64,000 bases of DNA from Maratus speciosus (GCA_963932465.1 OZ010791.1:158528012-158592011), one strand, 5' to 3'. Positions 46,892 through 58,742 are shown, numbered from the stretch's first letter. Numbers and translations: made by a program. The notes: generated by a model from the letters alone, not told the origin.

Positions 46892-47033
46892 AAAAATGTA
46901 AATATGTGGAAAATTTTGCATCTTATTCCTAACAAATCTAAAAACAGCGGAAGAAAAATATCTTTAGCAACAAAATTCTGCGTGGCGTGTACGATGGAAT
47001 AACCACATGCATTGTTGTTGCTTTGGTCTTTTT
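46892..47033. other. Spacer between the two gamma heads
   Basis: About 140 bp of unrelated sequence separates the two head hairpins, which point away from each other's arrays. Confidence 0.6.
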
Positions 47034-48709
47034 ACTTTCTTCTATCTTCAACAGAAGAAAGTATTGTAATCGAAATTTTTTTTCGACTTCCGGTTTTCGA
47101 CGGATTTACACGTTTTAGGGGTCAGAGATCCCAAAAAACATGTTTATAGAACATGTCTGTCTGTCCGTGTGTCCGTCTGTCGCCATTGTACCAACAAAAA
47201 ATGTATGAAGTTATGTATAGAATTGAACCAAATTTTTATTTTAAGTTTTTGGCTATGGAAAGCAGATCCTCCCTGAATTTGGAAAAAATTCGCCGGTAGG
47301 GGGCGCTGTAATAGCGATTTTTGTGCGATTTTGAATATTGTACCATCCAAAAGTGTATGAAGTTATGGATAGAATTGAACTAAATTTTATTTTAAGTTTT
47401 TGGATATAAAAAGTAGGTCCTCCCTGAATTTGGAAAAAATTCGCCAATAGGGGGCGCTGTAACAGCTATTTTTGTGCGATTTTGAATATTGTATCATCGA
47501 AAAGTGCATGAAGCTATGCATGGAATTGAACCAAATTTTTATTTAAAATTTTTGGCTATGGCAAGCAGATCCTCCCTGAATTTGGAAAAAATTTGCCAGT
47601 AGGGGGCGCTGTAACAGCGATTTTTGTGCGATTTTAAATATTGTACCATGCAAAAGTGTATGAAGTTATGCATAGAATTGATCCAAATTTTTATTTTAAG
47701 TTTATGGCTATGGCAAGCAGGTCCTCCCAGAATTTGGAAAAAATTCGCCGGTAGGGAGCGCTGTAACAACGATTTTTGTGGGATTTTGAATATTGTATCA
47801 TCCAAAAGTGTATGAAGCTATTCATAGAATTGAACCAAATTTTTATTTTAAGTTTTTGGCTATGGCAAGCAGATCCTCCCTGAATTTAGAAAAATTAGCC
47901 GGTAGAGGGCACTGTAATAGCGAGTTTTATGCGATTTTGAATATTATACTATCCAAAAGTCTATGAAGTTATGCATAGAATTGAACCAAATTTTTATTTT
48001 AAGTTTTTGACTATGGCAAGCAGGTCCTCCCTGAATTTAAAAAAATCGCCGCTAGAGGGCGCTGTTATAGCGATTTTTTTACGATTTTGAATATTGTACC
48101 TTCGAAAAGTGTATGAAGTTATACATAGAATTGAGCCAAATATTTTGTGTTTGTTTCTGGTCATGGCAAACAAGTCCTCCCTGAATTTGAAAAAAATCTG
48201 CCGGAAGGGGGACGTTGTAATAGCGATGTTTGTGCCATTTTCTTTTTTGTACCATCGAAAAGTGTATAAAATTATGCATACAACTGAACCAAATTTTTTC
48301 GTGCATGTTTTTGGCTTTAGCCAACAGCTCCTCCTTGAATTTGGAAATATTGCGCGGTAAAGGGGCTCTGTGATAGCGATTTTTCTAAGCTTTTCTTGAT
48401 TTTTCATAGTTCTGTTGTCCATCGGCGGTTCGTGCAGAGGCGGGAACTCTCATTTTGCTAAACCGGCTATTCGGAAACATCTGATAACAACAGAATAAGG
48501 AAAAACTATTAATTTTAACAAATACCATGATATTGATTAACTCGTTTTTAGTCCGTTTAATTGACAGAAGCAGAAATTTAAGATGAAAATCAAAGTTGGT
48601 ATAGTATTGAACTAAAAATATTGAAGTATTAACATGCGTAACTAGTTTTTGAAATATTATGTATAAGATAGAAGAAAGTTTTGGGATTGGCACTGGCACA
48701 TCCAACTAG
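47034..48709 (+). mobile_element. Element gamma, copy 2
   Basis: The hairpin is at 47034-47062, then GTCTGTCTGTCCGTGTGTCC (47156-47175), about eight diverged units of about 151 bp (47220-48370), and the tail with AAGATAGAAGAAAGT (48665-48679), ending at CTAG (48706-48709). Head-to-head with copy 1. Its units are less alike than those of copy 1. Confidence 0.7.
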
Positions 48710-48794
48710 TTTTTTTTTTTCGAAATTTCTGAGGCTCTTTTATGAAACCTGAAATAATTTTATGATAATCTTTTGAAGATATCACACATTCTTT

Positions 48795-49250
48795 TATATA
48801 ATTTTATTCCATTAAATTCAGAAAAATATTCTGAATGCAAATAATAATTTCTTGCTACTTAATAATTTTAAAAAATCCATTTTTATTTTACTATATGTAT
48901 TTATTCGTTTATTTATTTGAAAAACGTTGAAGACTGAGTGTTTCTGCTCTCAGAGAGTTGCTGAGTTCGAACGCACCGCATGTACCCTTGTAGGCCTAAC
49001 CGTTACATGAATGTCTTCGAAGCTGTACAAACACGGGTTAAACCGGGGGGAATAATTTCATTCCATTAAATTCCAGATTTTCCGGAATTTCCGGAGTGAA
49101 ATGAATTGAATAAATTCAGGATTTCATTAAATTCATTTTATTTCCAACGGAGGTAATCATTTCATTTTATTAAATTCTGGAAAATATTCTGAGTATAAAT
49201 AATTGTTCTTGCTGATTAATTATTTTTTAAAAATCTAGTTTAGTTTTACT
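48795..49250. repeat. Duplicated block flanking a SINE-like insert
   Basis: ATTCCATTAAATTCAGAAAA through about 48900 is repeated at about 49150-49250 (ATTTTATTAAATTCTGGAAA). Both share ATATTCTGA, TTCTTGCT and TAATTATTTT-like blocks. Confidence 0.55.
48896..49045 (-). mobile_element. SINE-like element with AAATA tail, copy 1
   Basis: On the minus strand a B-box-like GTTCGAACTC (48963-48972) follows a GTAACGGTTAGGCC block, and the element ends in repeated AAATA (48896-48915). The same blocks occur in the copy at 53028-53200. Confidence 0.45.
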
Positions 49251-50170
49251 TTATATATTTACTAGCAGGCTTCGCCAGCTACGCTGATCGGTTTCTCCAA
49301 ACGAACCTTGAATCAAACGAAATATTTCGGTGAATCTAACCTTGTGCCTAAAAAAATAATGGACCTTTACATGGAATATCTTTGAACATTGCTCAAAACG
49401 ATACGAACGCCACTGCGCAATTATATTTCCTAATTTGTGAGACAAAATTTAGCCTGTTAAGGATGAACTCTTTTAGTTGACCATTTAGGGTAAACCGGAG
49501 CACAAAACACTCTTTTTTGTGTGACTTTTCGTAATTTTTGTGTTTTGCCTATTAACCCAGTATTGGTATTTATATAACAAGTGTTCCTTTGGGTACAGCT
49601 TGACATCATCAAATTTAGTTCAGTACCATTTTAAACACTATGAAAATCTAATTTTTAGATTTATGTCTACTCTGTAAAAATTCCCTTGACCGGGATCACG
49701 TTTAAGCAGACCCCTTTAGATCATCTAAGACATTGTAAAATGACCGCAAATATTTATTAAAATAATATATTTATACTGTCAACGTTTCAGTTAAACAATA
49801 GGCTATAGGTTAATGAAATTAAATATTAGGTATTTTTAGTTTAACACAAATCAACATCATCACTATTACAGTTCACGCTTACAAGATAAGTAGAATCTCT
49901 TTTAATGCATTCTGTATAATCCCAATTCTTACATTCTGTGCGTTTTGCACAGTGTTCTATTGACTTAGAGTTACTGCATTCCTTAATTCGACATAATTCT
50001 GCTTAAAGGAAATATACCTATTTTAAAAAAGATTTCGAAAATTACTAATAATTACACTCTGATGAATATTTCATTTTTATGCTCACTCGTAAAATTCATT
50101 TAATATCATGGAATTGTATAGGTAATATTAATAATAAATAAGATGCTATCTGCTAGTATATTGTTTTGAT
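49251..50170. other. No gene recognised
   Basis: ACTAGCAGGCTTCGCCAGC at 49260-49278 begins a short G+C-richer stretch (to about 49440) with a 64-codon minus frame of no recognisable type. The remainder is AT-rich. Confidence 0.4.
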
Positions 50171-50171
50171 G

Positions 50172-50260
50172 CACTGTAAAAGCACTTATTTTCGCGAGCC
50201 CGTCGTAATCGCAAAAATTTAAGCCTCGCGAAATATTTTTTTTTTCGCATCAAATAGTAA
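50172..50260. repeat. Terminal repeat of a pogo-like element
   Basis: CACTGTAAAAGCACTTATTT then TCGCG and a mirrored TCGCGAAATATTT resemble the end of a pogo-type transposon. It lies 160 bp beyond the stop codon side of the DDE_1 pseudogene, where such an end would be expected. A partner end upstream of 52072 was not found. Confidence 0.4.
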
Positions 50261-50418
50261 TAAAAGATCAGAAATTTTTCACTTATCCAAAATTTAATGA
50301 TTACAGTTACTTAAATCAGAAACAAATACAAAAATTTCTTGAATAGTTACAACTATTTCTTGAATACCATACAACTATTTCTTGAATAAAAACAATAATA
50401 CAACTAATAAAATGCAGC

Positions 50419-52072
50419 TTATTCACTTACAATATTTAGACGATCTTCTTTGAAGCCATTCAAAAATATCTCATACTTGGCTTTAACACTGTTAATTGTG
50501 CGGACACGCCAAGAAGCGTGAATCAGTTTCAGTTGTGATATTCGCAGGTCCCCAGATTCTTTTTCCTTCAGAAATTTTCCAGCTCATTAGAATACCACTC
50601 AATAAACTTATTCTTGAGCAAACGCTTGAACTCGCTGTTTAAAGTTAAGTCCAAAGCCTGGAGCTCTCCTGTGCAGGTAGCGAGCGCAAAAATTGGAATA
50701 ATATTCCTCTTCCCCAGTTCAGCCAGAAAAATAAGGATCATAGTGCGCCTTAAAAACGTCGAACAATGCTACACCAGGTTGTTCTTGAACTAGCCCGAGA
50801 AGCTCTCCCTCTTTTCGTAATACACTGTAAAAAAAAAATCTGTAAAGTTACTAAAGTTTTTCTAGAAAACTGGGATTCCTAGAGCTTTTTATGTAACGGC
50901 AACAACAAAAATTTCTGTAACAGCGTCTTTTACAGGAATTTTTTTTGTTGCCGTTACATAAAAAGTTCTAGGAATCCCAGTTTCCTAGAAAAACTTCAGT
51001 AACTTTACAGATTTTTTTTTTTTTTACAGTGTAATGTACAAGAATATTCTCGACGTACCGGATCATTGTTTCAGTATTGCTCCAGTGCGAGTCGGTGTGC
51101 CACACACTCCAGTCCACGGGAAAGGTAAACTTTGGATGACAATTTGTTGTTTTTCCAGCGTACAACAATTGTGGTGGAAGTAGGTTTCCAGAAAGAGAAC
51201 ATGCTAACAAAAGAGTCATCTCTTTTTTATCTTTCATGCCGATTATGGACACTTGTTTTGAACTACGTCCTTCCAATGTGTATTCAGATGTAAGGCACAA
51301 ACTTTGCTTTTGTCTGATCGAAGATAACAAACATCTCAGGTGGAACAACATTTTTGTCGATACGAACACGATTAACGAATTCTTCGCGATTTGCTGGGAA
51401 GTCTAAGTTCAGTTTTCGTGCAGCTTTAGTACCCTTTCTACCTACAAAGTTCATTCTTACCAAGCAAGCTTCTGGCCCAACTCGGGCTCAAATCGAAAAA
51501 GTTTATAGTAGAGATGGATCATGTGATTTCACAATTTCTTTTGCAGCTGCAATAACAATAGTGCGGTTCACTATTCCTCCAGCAATCCGCAATTTACGTA
51601 TATATGTTTGAAAACTTGCGTCGAAATCACCAAGTTTTAAGGGGCGACTGCGATTACCGTGTGGCAAAGTCGTTACATCTGCTTTAGCTTGTTTCGATGC
51701 TTGAATGTACTGTTTCTTTATCCTGCGAACGGTTGATTCACTTACCAGCCTTCCCAGTTCAGAAGTGAAATGTTTCACTGCTGCAGAATTTCCTTTCATA
51801 GTAGCATATAGGCCAATTCTGAACCTCAGCACTTCGTCGTATACTGCATACTGCCCACGTTTTTCTTTCAAAGCAATTGAAATCTCTGTATTAGAGGATA
51901 TTATTTCTTTTGATTCAACAAAGGACTTAGCGTTTCTTGCATCCGGAAGTCCTGCCGACGGTGGAGCTCCTAAAAGAATTTTCTCTCCGTTGTCCGTCAA
52001 CTTGTACAGGTATTTCCACAATTTTTTACGGCATTGATGACACTTTTCTTTCCTCAATGTTCTATCTCGCAC
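50419..52072 (-). pseudogene. Decayed DDE_1 (pogo-type) transposase gene, split by a MITE
   Basis: Minus-strand blocks run in the usual order of a DDE_1 protein. The N-terminal part (52072-51506) contains CHQCRKKLWKYLY, TVRRIKKQYIQ and TYIRKLRIAGGIVNRTIVIA. The middle contains RMNFVGRKGTKAARKLN, VIFDQTKAKFVPY (first catalytic D), GSLSGNLLPPQLLYAGKT-like and WHTDSHWSNTETMIRYVENI. The C-terminal part contains VALFDVFKAHYDP (second D), NIIPIFALATCTGELQALD (third) and LIHASWRVRTINSVKAKYEI, ending in TAA at 50419-50421. There are stops near 51500, a frameshift near 51310, a MITE at 50823-51031 and frameshifts near 50730 and 50570. This is a mobile-element gene, not a host gene. Confidence 0.85.
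50823..51031. mobile_element. Palindromic MITE (CACTGTAAA ends, TA duplication)
   Basis: TA on both sides (50821-50822 and 51032-51033). The two arms of about 100 bp are almost perfect inverses (TCTGTAAAGTTACTAAAG, CTGGGATTCCTAGAG, TGTAACGGCAACAACAAAAA). Removing the MITE and one TA restores the reading ILVHYEKRE in the transposase, so this is a precise insertion. A longer relative lies at 59493-59913. Confidence 0.9.
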
Positions 52073-53027
52073 TCACAGGCATAGACAGTCCTAATCCGAG
52101 AAAAGCGATTGGGTAGGGTGATTACACTTTCGGTGCAAAAGGGGGGTCCAGAAGTCTCTAATTTGATAAAGAGCGTGGGAAAAAGGAGATTAAGAAAATA
52201 AACTTGTTTGGAGTGGAATGCACGTGTCAAAGTTGGAGCTAAGGTCAACCAAGGTCAAAGTTGATAAATGCCGCGTGTTGTTTTCAGAGCGATGGGGAGA
52301 GGGGGGGGCAACTTTTCGGATAAAAGGAAGTTTTTTAAAATGGCTTATCCAAAAGGGGTTCTATTTATGTAGTTTCGGGATTTTTCAACTTTCGGTTCTG
52401 TTCATATAAAATTCTCGAAATCAATGATATCTTCATTTTCGCGAAAGGTATGGCTCCAAAAAGTTCTTTTACAGTATTTCATTTCCATATTATTATCGAT
52501 GTTATTGTCAACCTTTCTAATACACCGAAGATCATTATAGAAATAAAGTTCACGAATTATTTTTGTTAAAAATATTTCATAAAACAGCAGCATAAAGCAA
52601 TATGAGCTATGGCATGTAACCTAAGAACTGGAACACGTTTATATTTTGTGCAAACATGCCCCTGTATCAAACGCGCCCGGTCTAACCAACAGTAGAATTT
52701 TGTAAAGAACGGTAGAACGATATGCGTTATGCTAAAACCACCCCTAAAAAATTATCTAACTAACATTGCAAATCTCATCAAAATCCTCCGAGTAGAACTT
52801 TTTAAAAAAGATAATCTTTCGTGTTTGAACTTACCGTATCATAGAACTTTTCCCCATAATTTTAAAACTAAGCAAGATAGAATGTTCTCTAACTCACTAA
52901 ATTTTTCCTGAAAAATTATCTAAATAACTGTAACAACACTAAGTCCCATCTAAATTCATTCAGCAGAACTCAATTTATAAGCAGCCACAATGAAACTCCC
53001 AGATGCATTTTATATAAAGAGAGGATT
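52073..53027. other. No gene recognised
   Basis: Upstream flank of the transposase relic. A G-rich run lies at 52297-52308 and AAGGTCAACCAAGGTCAAAG (52242-52261) is a short direct repeat. Nothing coding is recognised. Confidence 0.4.
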
Positions 53028-53200
53028 TATTTATTTATTTGAGAAACATTTAAATCCTACCAGTGGCTGAGAAGTCCTGCTCTCAAAGCTGGTTGAAGGG
53101 AGCTGCTGGGTTTGGACCTATGTGCAATTTTCGGCCTAACCGTTAGGAGTTTTATGTGATTTTTTCTAACCTGTGTAAATACCAGTTAGGTTCCTTTAGA
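53028..53200 (-). mobile_element. SINE-like element with AAATA tail, copy 2
   Basis: Minus strand: CCTAACGGTTAGGCC, a B-box-like GGTCCAAACCC (about 53107-53117), CTTTGAGAGCAG, and an AAATA-repeat tail (53028-53045). It corresponds block by block to 48896-49045. Confidence 0.45.
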
Positions 53201-53249
53201 TATAAGCTTCACAGAGGGTACTTCCTTCCTCCTTTTCCCTGGCCAGAAT

Positions 53250-53412
53250 GCCTAACGTTGATAACTGGCCATAACAAACTTTACCACTAGCATTGCCTGG
53301 GGCAGTACCCTAGTGTTGATAATCGGCCATGACAAACTTTACCACTAGCATCACCTGGGCCAGTACCCCTAGCGTTGATAATCGACCATGAGAAACTTTA
53401 CCACTAGCACCA
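53250..53412. repeat. 58-bp tandem repeat, three units
   Basis: Units start at 53250, 53308 and 53366. Each contains GTTGATAATCGGCCATGACA and AAACTTTACCACTAGCAT. It directly adjoins the SINE-like copy 2. Confidence 0.9.
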
Positions 53413-53599
53413 TTTAATGCAAGAAAAAGATTATAATAAAGGAGAACTAAGAAGTTTTCTTTACTGTGAGGTTAAGGTGAAGATATGCATAAATAAATCA
53501 ACTTTCCAAACAATTTATAATAGTTTTCCATCTTCTTTTCTCTCAATCTCCAAGTTAGGAACCAACTTCAAAAAGAAACCAACATCCCCACTGACTAAA

Positions 53600-54060
53600 C
53601 TTAAACTCTGCCTGTCTGGCAGAATATTTCTCGTTGTCATTAGATACAAGGATTTAAAAAAGTTTTGTTTTGTTCCGCACCATCTATTATTGTTAAAATA
53701 TTTCAACAAGTGTTCGGGAGTAAAAAAAAGAAAGGTTGACTCTTAAATTTTCTTTAAAAAACTTTAACTTTTCTTCGGGTATATTTTTTTAAACGTTCTC
53801 ATTCTTTGAAACGCCGGGGTTTCATTCTTTTCATTTTGTTCTTACCGACTCGGTTTTATTTTGAAATGTTTCCGGTAAATCAACGGATTTTAAAACTTCT
53901 TTAAATCTCTAGTTTCTGTGAAAAATTATATTTTTAAAACATGCATATGAATTCCGTAAAATATTGAAAGTTTGGAAACAATTTTTGCATTCTTTTATCA
54001 GTTAAATAAAATAATGTAAAAATCACTTCCAACTTAAAAATTTTCACAGAATTCAACATG
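53600..54060. repeat. Dispersed repeat rho, copy 4
   Basis: GAATATTTCTCGTTGTCATT and TTGTTCCGCACCATCTATTA (53670-53689) match the other copies. Similarity continues loosely downstream. Confidence 0.6.
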
Positions 54061-55176
54061 TATGCTTTAAAAATATCATTTTCACAGAAACTTCCCATTT
54101 TGTTGTTTCTAAATATGTGTGTAAAGATTTTTATACATGTAAAGATGTTTATGTACGTAAAGACGGAATTTTGTACTCGACATCTACTCACTTTGTGATA
54201 TGCTAGAACTATAAGAATTGTGCATAATGGTATGTTTACGAAGCCTGTACAACATTTTAGTATGTTTATTAATTAATTACAAATTAGCAAATTAATATTA
54301 AGGTACTTTTCCATTAGCCGGTTGCAGGTGATAAATCGCCAAATATTTATGGTTCAGCTGTATACGAACTACAACAACAATGGAGGAAATCAAAAGATAC
54401 CACAACCCAGTCACGCTCGCTAAAATTTTCCAACTGACTGGGAAAATACAAAAACGAAATGTTTTAAACACGAAACTGTAGAAAATAAAATAAAAATGAA
54501 AAGTAACAATTAAAAAATACACGTTTTTATTTTATAAATATGATAAGGTAATATATTTATTAATATGGGTATTTAAAATTAATTATATTCCTTTAAATCT
54601 TTCTGAAAAGATTTAATATCTAAAATTCATTTCTTTCTAGGCTAAATTCAATGGTTTTTATGCTTGTTTTCATCCCAGCTAAAAAGTTTTTATTATAGCA
54701 AATGTAATTGAACTTTTTTCTTTTATATCTATCATTATTAGTTTCCTTTCCCTTCTGCAGTTAAAATAAATAAAGAAAACATTTTCATTTTAACATTTCG
54801 ATATATCTCTGCCTCCCATTTTTGCGCAATTCTATAAACATAACAATGATAAAATTCGTTTTTCACATTTTACTTGTGCACATCTGCATCAGGACGTTTA
54901 GATAATTGACGCCTATCCTCAGCTACTGACTTTAACGTTGTTTTCTGCTTTCTTAAATTTATGTATTAACCAAATTTGGTTGGCCACTTGGCGGCTTTGA
55001 TTTTCGAAATTTAATGTCTGCAAAGGCTTAACCTATTATTTTATTGGAATCATGACTTAATACGATATAAATATTGTTGGCTATGTCAATAGGCACTTCT
55101 CACGTAACTCTTGAAGTATAAAGTTGCTTGTTTTTCTTTGATGAAGACCACCTCATTTTATATCTCTCTTTTTCTT
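54061..55176. other. No gene recognised
   Basis: AT-rich. 54300-54450 is somewhat richer in G+C (GTACTTTTCCATTAGCCGG, ACGAACTACAACAACAATGG) and may be a transposon fragment, but no end structure is clear. Confidence 0.4.
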
Positions 55177-56262
55177 TAACCCTTAAATGCATAGAGATTC
55201 ATATCTCCATCACTTTTTATTTAACTCTTAGCAACCACTATATTTATATAGAAACATTAATCCTGTAAAAATTACAAAAACCCCTTCATTAAAAAAAAGT
55301 ATTAATCAACTATCTAAAAAGTTTTATAAAACAGTATACAATCTACCAAACCAAATCATCCCGGAATTACCCGACTACGAGGTATACGACCCCACTGATA
55401 GAAAAAGCCATAAATACTCGCTTTTGCTTAACGATGAAGACTGAGATTTCCTCATCCTTCAACTAAACTTAATCGTTCTGTTTGTTCTGTCCTGTTTTTA
55501 TTATTTAAAAAAAATACTGTCTATCTGCTATATAGATAGCATTTTTACCAGCTTAAACTTAATGTATGGTCTCTGAAAAGATTCTTTTTTTTTTAGATTG
55601 GGGTATCGCTCGGTAGCTTTTTCGTCTGTACTTTTTTAAACTAATGGGATTTTTTTTCTAAATTTTCTTTTTTCTTTCTCTTTTTTTTTCTCTTACATTG
55701 TTAAACTATGCGTACATCAAGTGCTTACTTTATGTTATTCTTTTCTTAACTTTTCTAGTTATTTCTCCCATTGTGGCTACCAGCCACGTTTAAACATTTA
55801 ATTTTTTTTAAGGCTCCCTAATGCCCTTGCAACACGTTCACCTCTCAATTGGATGTTAAGTTGCCACGTCTCCATCAACAAGATCACATTGTTCCATGCT
55901 ACTAAATAAAGTTAAAAATTTATCTTTAAATTTCTGATGTCTAATCCTTAATATAAGAATAAAAAATACAATTCTAAAAGAATAATTCATGCATTTTAGA
56001 ATTAAGTTTTACAAAATAAAAATTTATATAAAATGAGATATTTAGATTCATACTTATTAAAATATTTACTAATTTGCAATATTTAGTTATGACAGTAGTT
56101 TTTACTTGTACTATAGATAATGCAACATAAGAAAAGGTTGACGTATTATACGAAAAAGTATCTCTGATTTTTTTCATTATTTTTCCTGTGTAATAAACCA
56201 TTCTGAGAATCATATATAGTGTTTTCGAAGCAAAATAAAAAATATGCATTTAAGGGTTAATA
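55177..56262. mobile_element. TTAA-flanked element (piggyBac-like) carrying a LINE fragment
   Basis: The left end TTAACCCTTAAATGCATA (55178-55195) and right end TATGCATTTAAGGGTTAA (about 56244-56261) are exact inverses with TTAA at the edge. The interior contains a Jockey-like LINE tail (55277-55960). The right end and flank are then repeated twice more (56083-56942). Confidence 0.55.
55277..55960 (+). pseudogene. 5'-truncated Jockey-like LINE: last codons and 3' UTR
   Basis: The frame KTPSLKKSINQLSKKFYKTV then LPNQIIPELPDYEVYDPTDR ends in TGA (55442-55444). The pattern (I..LS..FY......PN..I..L.DY) is what follows the reverse transcriptase in arthropod Jockey-type LINEs. About 500 bp of 3'-UTR-like sequence follows, with AATAAA at 55905. 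Truncation at the 5' side is typical of LINE copies. There is no reverse-transcriptase domain left to confirm it. Confidence 0.4.
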
Positions 56263-56942
56263 AATATATCTTTCCATGGATTTAAGTTTTTTCAAATGTC
56301 TACTAGTGTAACGTTAATAAAGATGAGAACTGTGACTTGTTGCATCTGAAAATGAGGTGTTCTAATTTTTATTTAGTTATGACAGTAATTTTTACTTGTA
56401 CTATAGATAGTGCAACATAAGAAAAGGTTGACGTATTATACGAAAAAGCATCTCTGATTTTTTCATTATTTTTCCTGTGTAATAAACCATTCTGAGAATC
56501 ATATATAGTGTTTTCGAAGCAAAATAAAAAAATATGCATTTAAGGGTTAATAAATATATCTTTCCATGGATTTAAGTTTTTTCAAATGTCTACTAGTGTA
56601 ACGTTAATAAAGATGACAACTGTGACTTGTTGCATCTGAAAATGAGGTGTTCTAATTTTTATTTAGTTATGACAGTAGTTTTTACTTGTACTATAGATAG
56701 TGCAACATAAGAAAATGTTGACGTATTATACGAAAAAGTATCTCTGATTTTTTTCATTATTTTTCCTGTGTAATAAACCATTCTGAGAATCATATATAGT
56801 GTTTTCGAAGCAAAATAAAAAATATGCATTTAAGGGTTAATAACTATATCTTTCCATGGATTTAAGTTTTTCAAATGTCTACTAGTGTAATGTTAATAAA
56901 GATGAGAACTGTGACTTGTTGCATCTGAAAATGAGGTGTTAT
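56083..56942. repeat. 290-bp tandem repeat, three units
   Basis: Units begin TTTAGTTATGACAGTAG near 56083, 56372 and 56662 and differ at only a few positions. Each contains the right end of the TTAA element, so the array arose by duplication of that end plus about 90 bp of flank. Confidence 0.95.
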
Positions 56943-57413
56943 AATTTCTTCACTGCGTTTAACAATAAAAAATTATCTTTAACATCGACAAGCTACAATA
57001 TATAATTCATTAACATTTCACAAACGTTAAAAAAAAATCACCCTTTACAACTTTAGAAAGCTACATACTGCTATAAAGATGGATTTTATAGAAAATGTGC
57101 AAAATTGTCACATATAACGAGAAAAAAATATCTTTTTTTTCTCTTTACAATGTCTTGTACTACCCTTTTAGAAACAAATACAAAAGTGCATAAATATTGC
57201 ATCAATTTCAAGGTCTCATACAGCAGACTGATTTTTAAACAAACTAGTCATTGGGGGACACCGTAATACTCTCCCATCACCGATATACATAATATGAAAT
57301 ATGAAAACAAAACATGTGTAAACTATTTATAAAATACATTGCAATTCCAAAATAAAATTTAAACGCATATTTAATATTTTTAATAGATAGTAATGCTCAA
57401 TTACTGAATTGCG
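56943..57413. other. No gene recognised
   Basis: AT-rich sequence without notable frames. Confidence 0.5.
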
Positions 57414-57711
57414 GGTACTGCTTGATTATCCTGTTGACCAATTTCGACAAGTTATATAAATCGCCAAACTACTCCCAAAATTATACAATTTGGCATAATT
57501 TTTATTTTAAATAACGAAAGAACAGATAAATTAGTAAAAGATTAATAAAAATACAAATAAAACGTCGAATTAAAAATCACTTGATGACGTAACAAACACG
57601 TGTAACGTGCTTAATGTCAAGTTAATGTGACATTTACGATAAACCATTATTGGCCTTTAATCTTATAGTTTGGCGATAGTTTTTTGGTCGACGGGATAAT
57701 CAAGTAGTACC
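57414..57711. mobile_element. MITE with GGTACTRCTTGATTATC ends
   Basis: GGTACTGCTTGATTATCC (57414-57431) and its inverse GGATAATCAAGTAGTACC (57694-57711) close a 298-bp element. The arms continue with GTTGACCAA / TTGGTCGAC and ATCGCCAAACTA / TAGTTTGGCGAT. The target duplication is unclear. Confidence 0.75.
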
Positions 57712-58100
57712 AAATTCCGTAAAAGAAACATCCTTATAACTCCAAAAATGATAATTATATTAACTATCAGTTTACTGCGTCGGATTAAGCGTCTCATTTT
57801 CAATTAGAATATATATTTGAATTTAAATTTGAATGAAATATAGGATCATTAAAAATCAAAGAGTGTGGAAAATATAATTAAAAATATATCGGCAACTAAT
57901 TATCCGATTGACTTAATTCTTTATTATTGTCTTTTATATTCATTTCTTAAAATAAACAATTTCGAAAATTATTATGTACGTTTTATTAGAACGAATATTT
58001 CGAGAGTCTGAAAAAAATAGTTCCGGATAATCGAGGTTACTGGTATTTAATAGGCTTCTGCCCATTATTACATACTAAGTACACACAAAATTTCAAGTCT
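57712..58100. other. No gene recognised
   Basis: AT-rich sequence. Confidence 0.5.
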
Positions 58101-58290
58101 CAGTTTGTTCGGGAGATAGAGCGTTTGCAGACAGACGGTCGGCAGTTTTTTTTTTTTTTTTTTTTAAAGATATGTTTTTCGGAATCTCTGGTGTCTGAAA
58201 CGTGTAAATCCGTCAATTTTTTTTTCATTTTTTAAAACGATTACAAGATTTACCCTCTACTAGGTATGATGGGTAAGTAAAATTAAAAAA
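58101..58290 (-). mobile_element. Head fragment of a gamma-like element
   Basis: GCAGACAGACGG (58127-58138), ATGTTTTTCGGAATCTCTG (58172-58190) and ACGTGTAAATCCGTC (58200-58214) match the head region of gamma copy 1 (46752-46830). The terminal hairpin is different: TTTACCC and GGGTAAG-type arms at 58250-58278. No tandem array remains. Confidence 0.45.
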
Positions 58291-58742
58291 CAAAGTGAGA
58301 GAATCACTAACAACAAAATGCATAATCGCGAGTGTTATCGATACTGCTGTTCCTCTTTGGATTTTTGAATCTACTGATAAAGCGAATCATTTAAAGGGTA
58401 TTTTTACTTCACATGAATTTTTTTAGACAACGCGCATATTGAATATGTTAATATTATTGTTTTACTAAAGTTATAGTACTTATTTATAAAGTTAATATAT
58501 TTTGTAAATTAAATTATATATTTATGTTATAAGGTTTTATTATAAAGTTAAATTATAAATTAATGATTTATTTGGCCCTCTCCTCTTTTATATATCTCTT
58601 GTGAAAAGCAAAACACACTGCACGGGCCGAAAAATTTCAGACGTAGCCCGGACTAAAGTTAGTTTGCAAGACTGAAATATTTTTTTTCAAAGCGAAACGA
58701 CTCGTGGGAAAATCAAACAAATTAGATCTATCTCGACTCAAT

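Noticed and set aside
43285..48705. Many open frames of 60-140 codons on both strands
   Set aside because: They are read-throughs of the 151-bp gamma units; the same peptides recur with each unit and the frames end wherever a unit has an indel.
51354..52037. Plus-strand frames of 85 and 110 codons
   Set aside because: They are shadows of the minus-strand DDE_1 transposase relic, whose order of known blocks is convincing.
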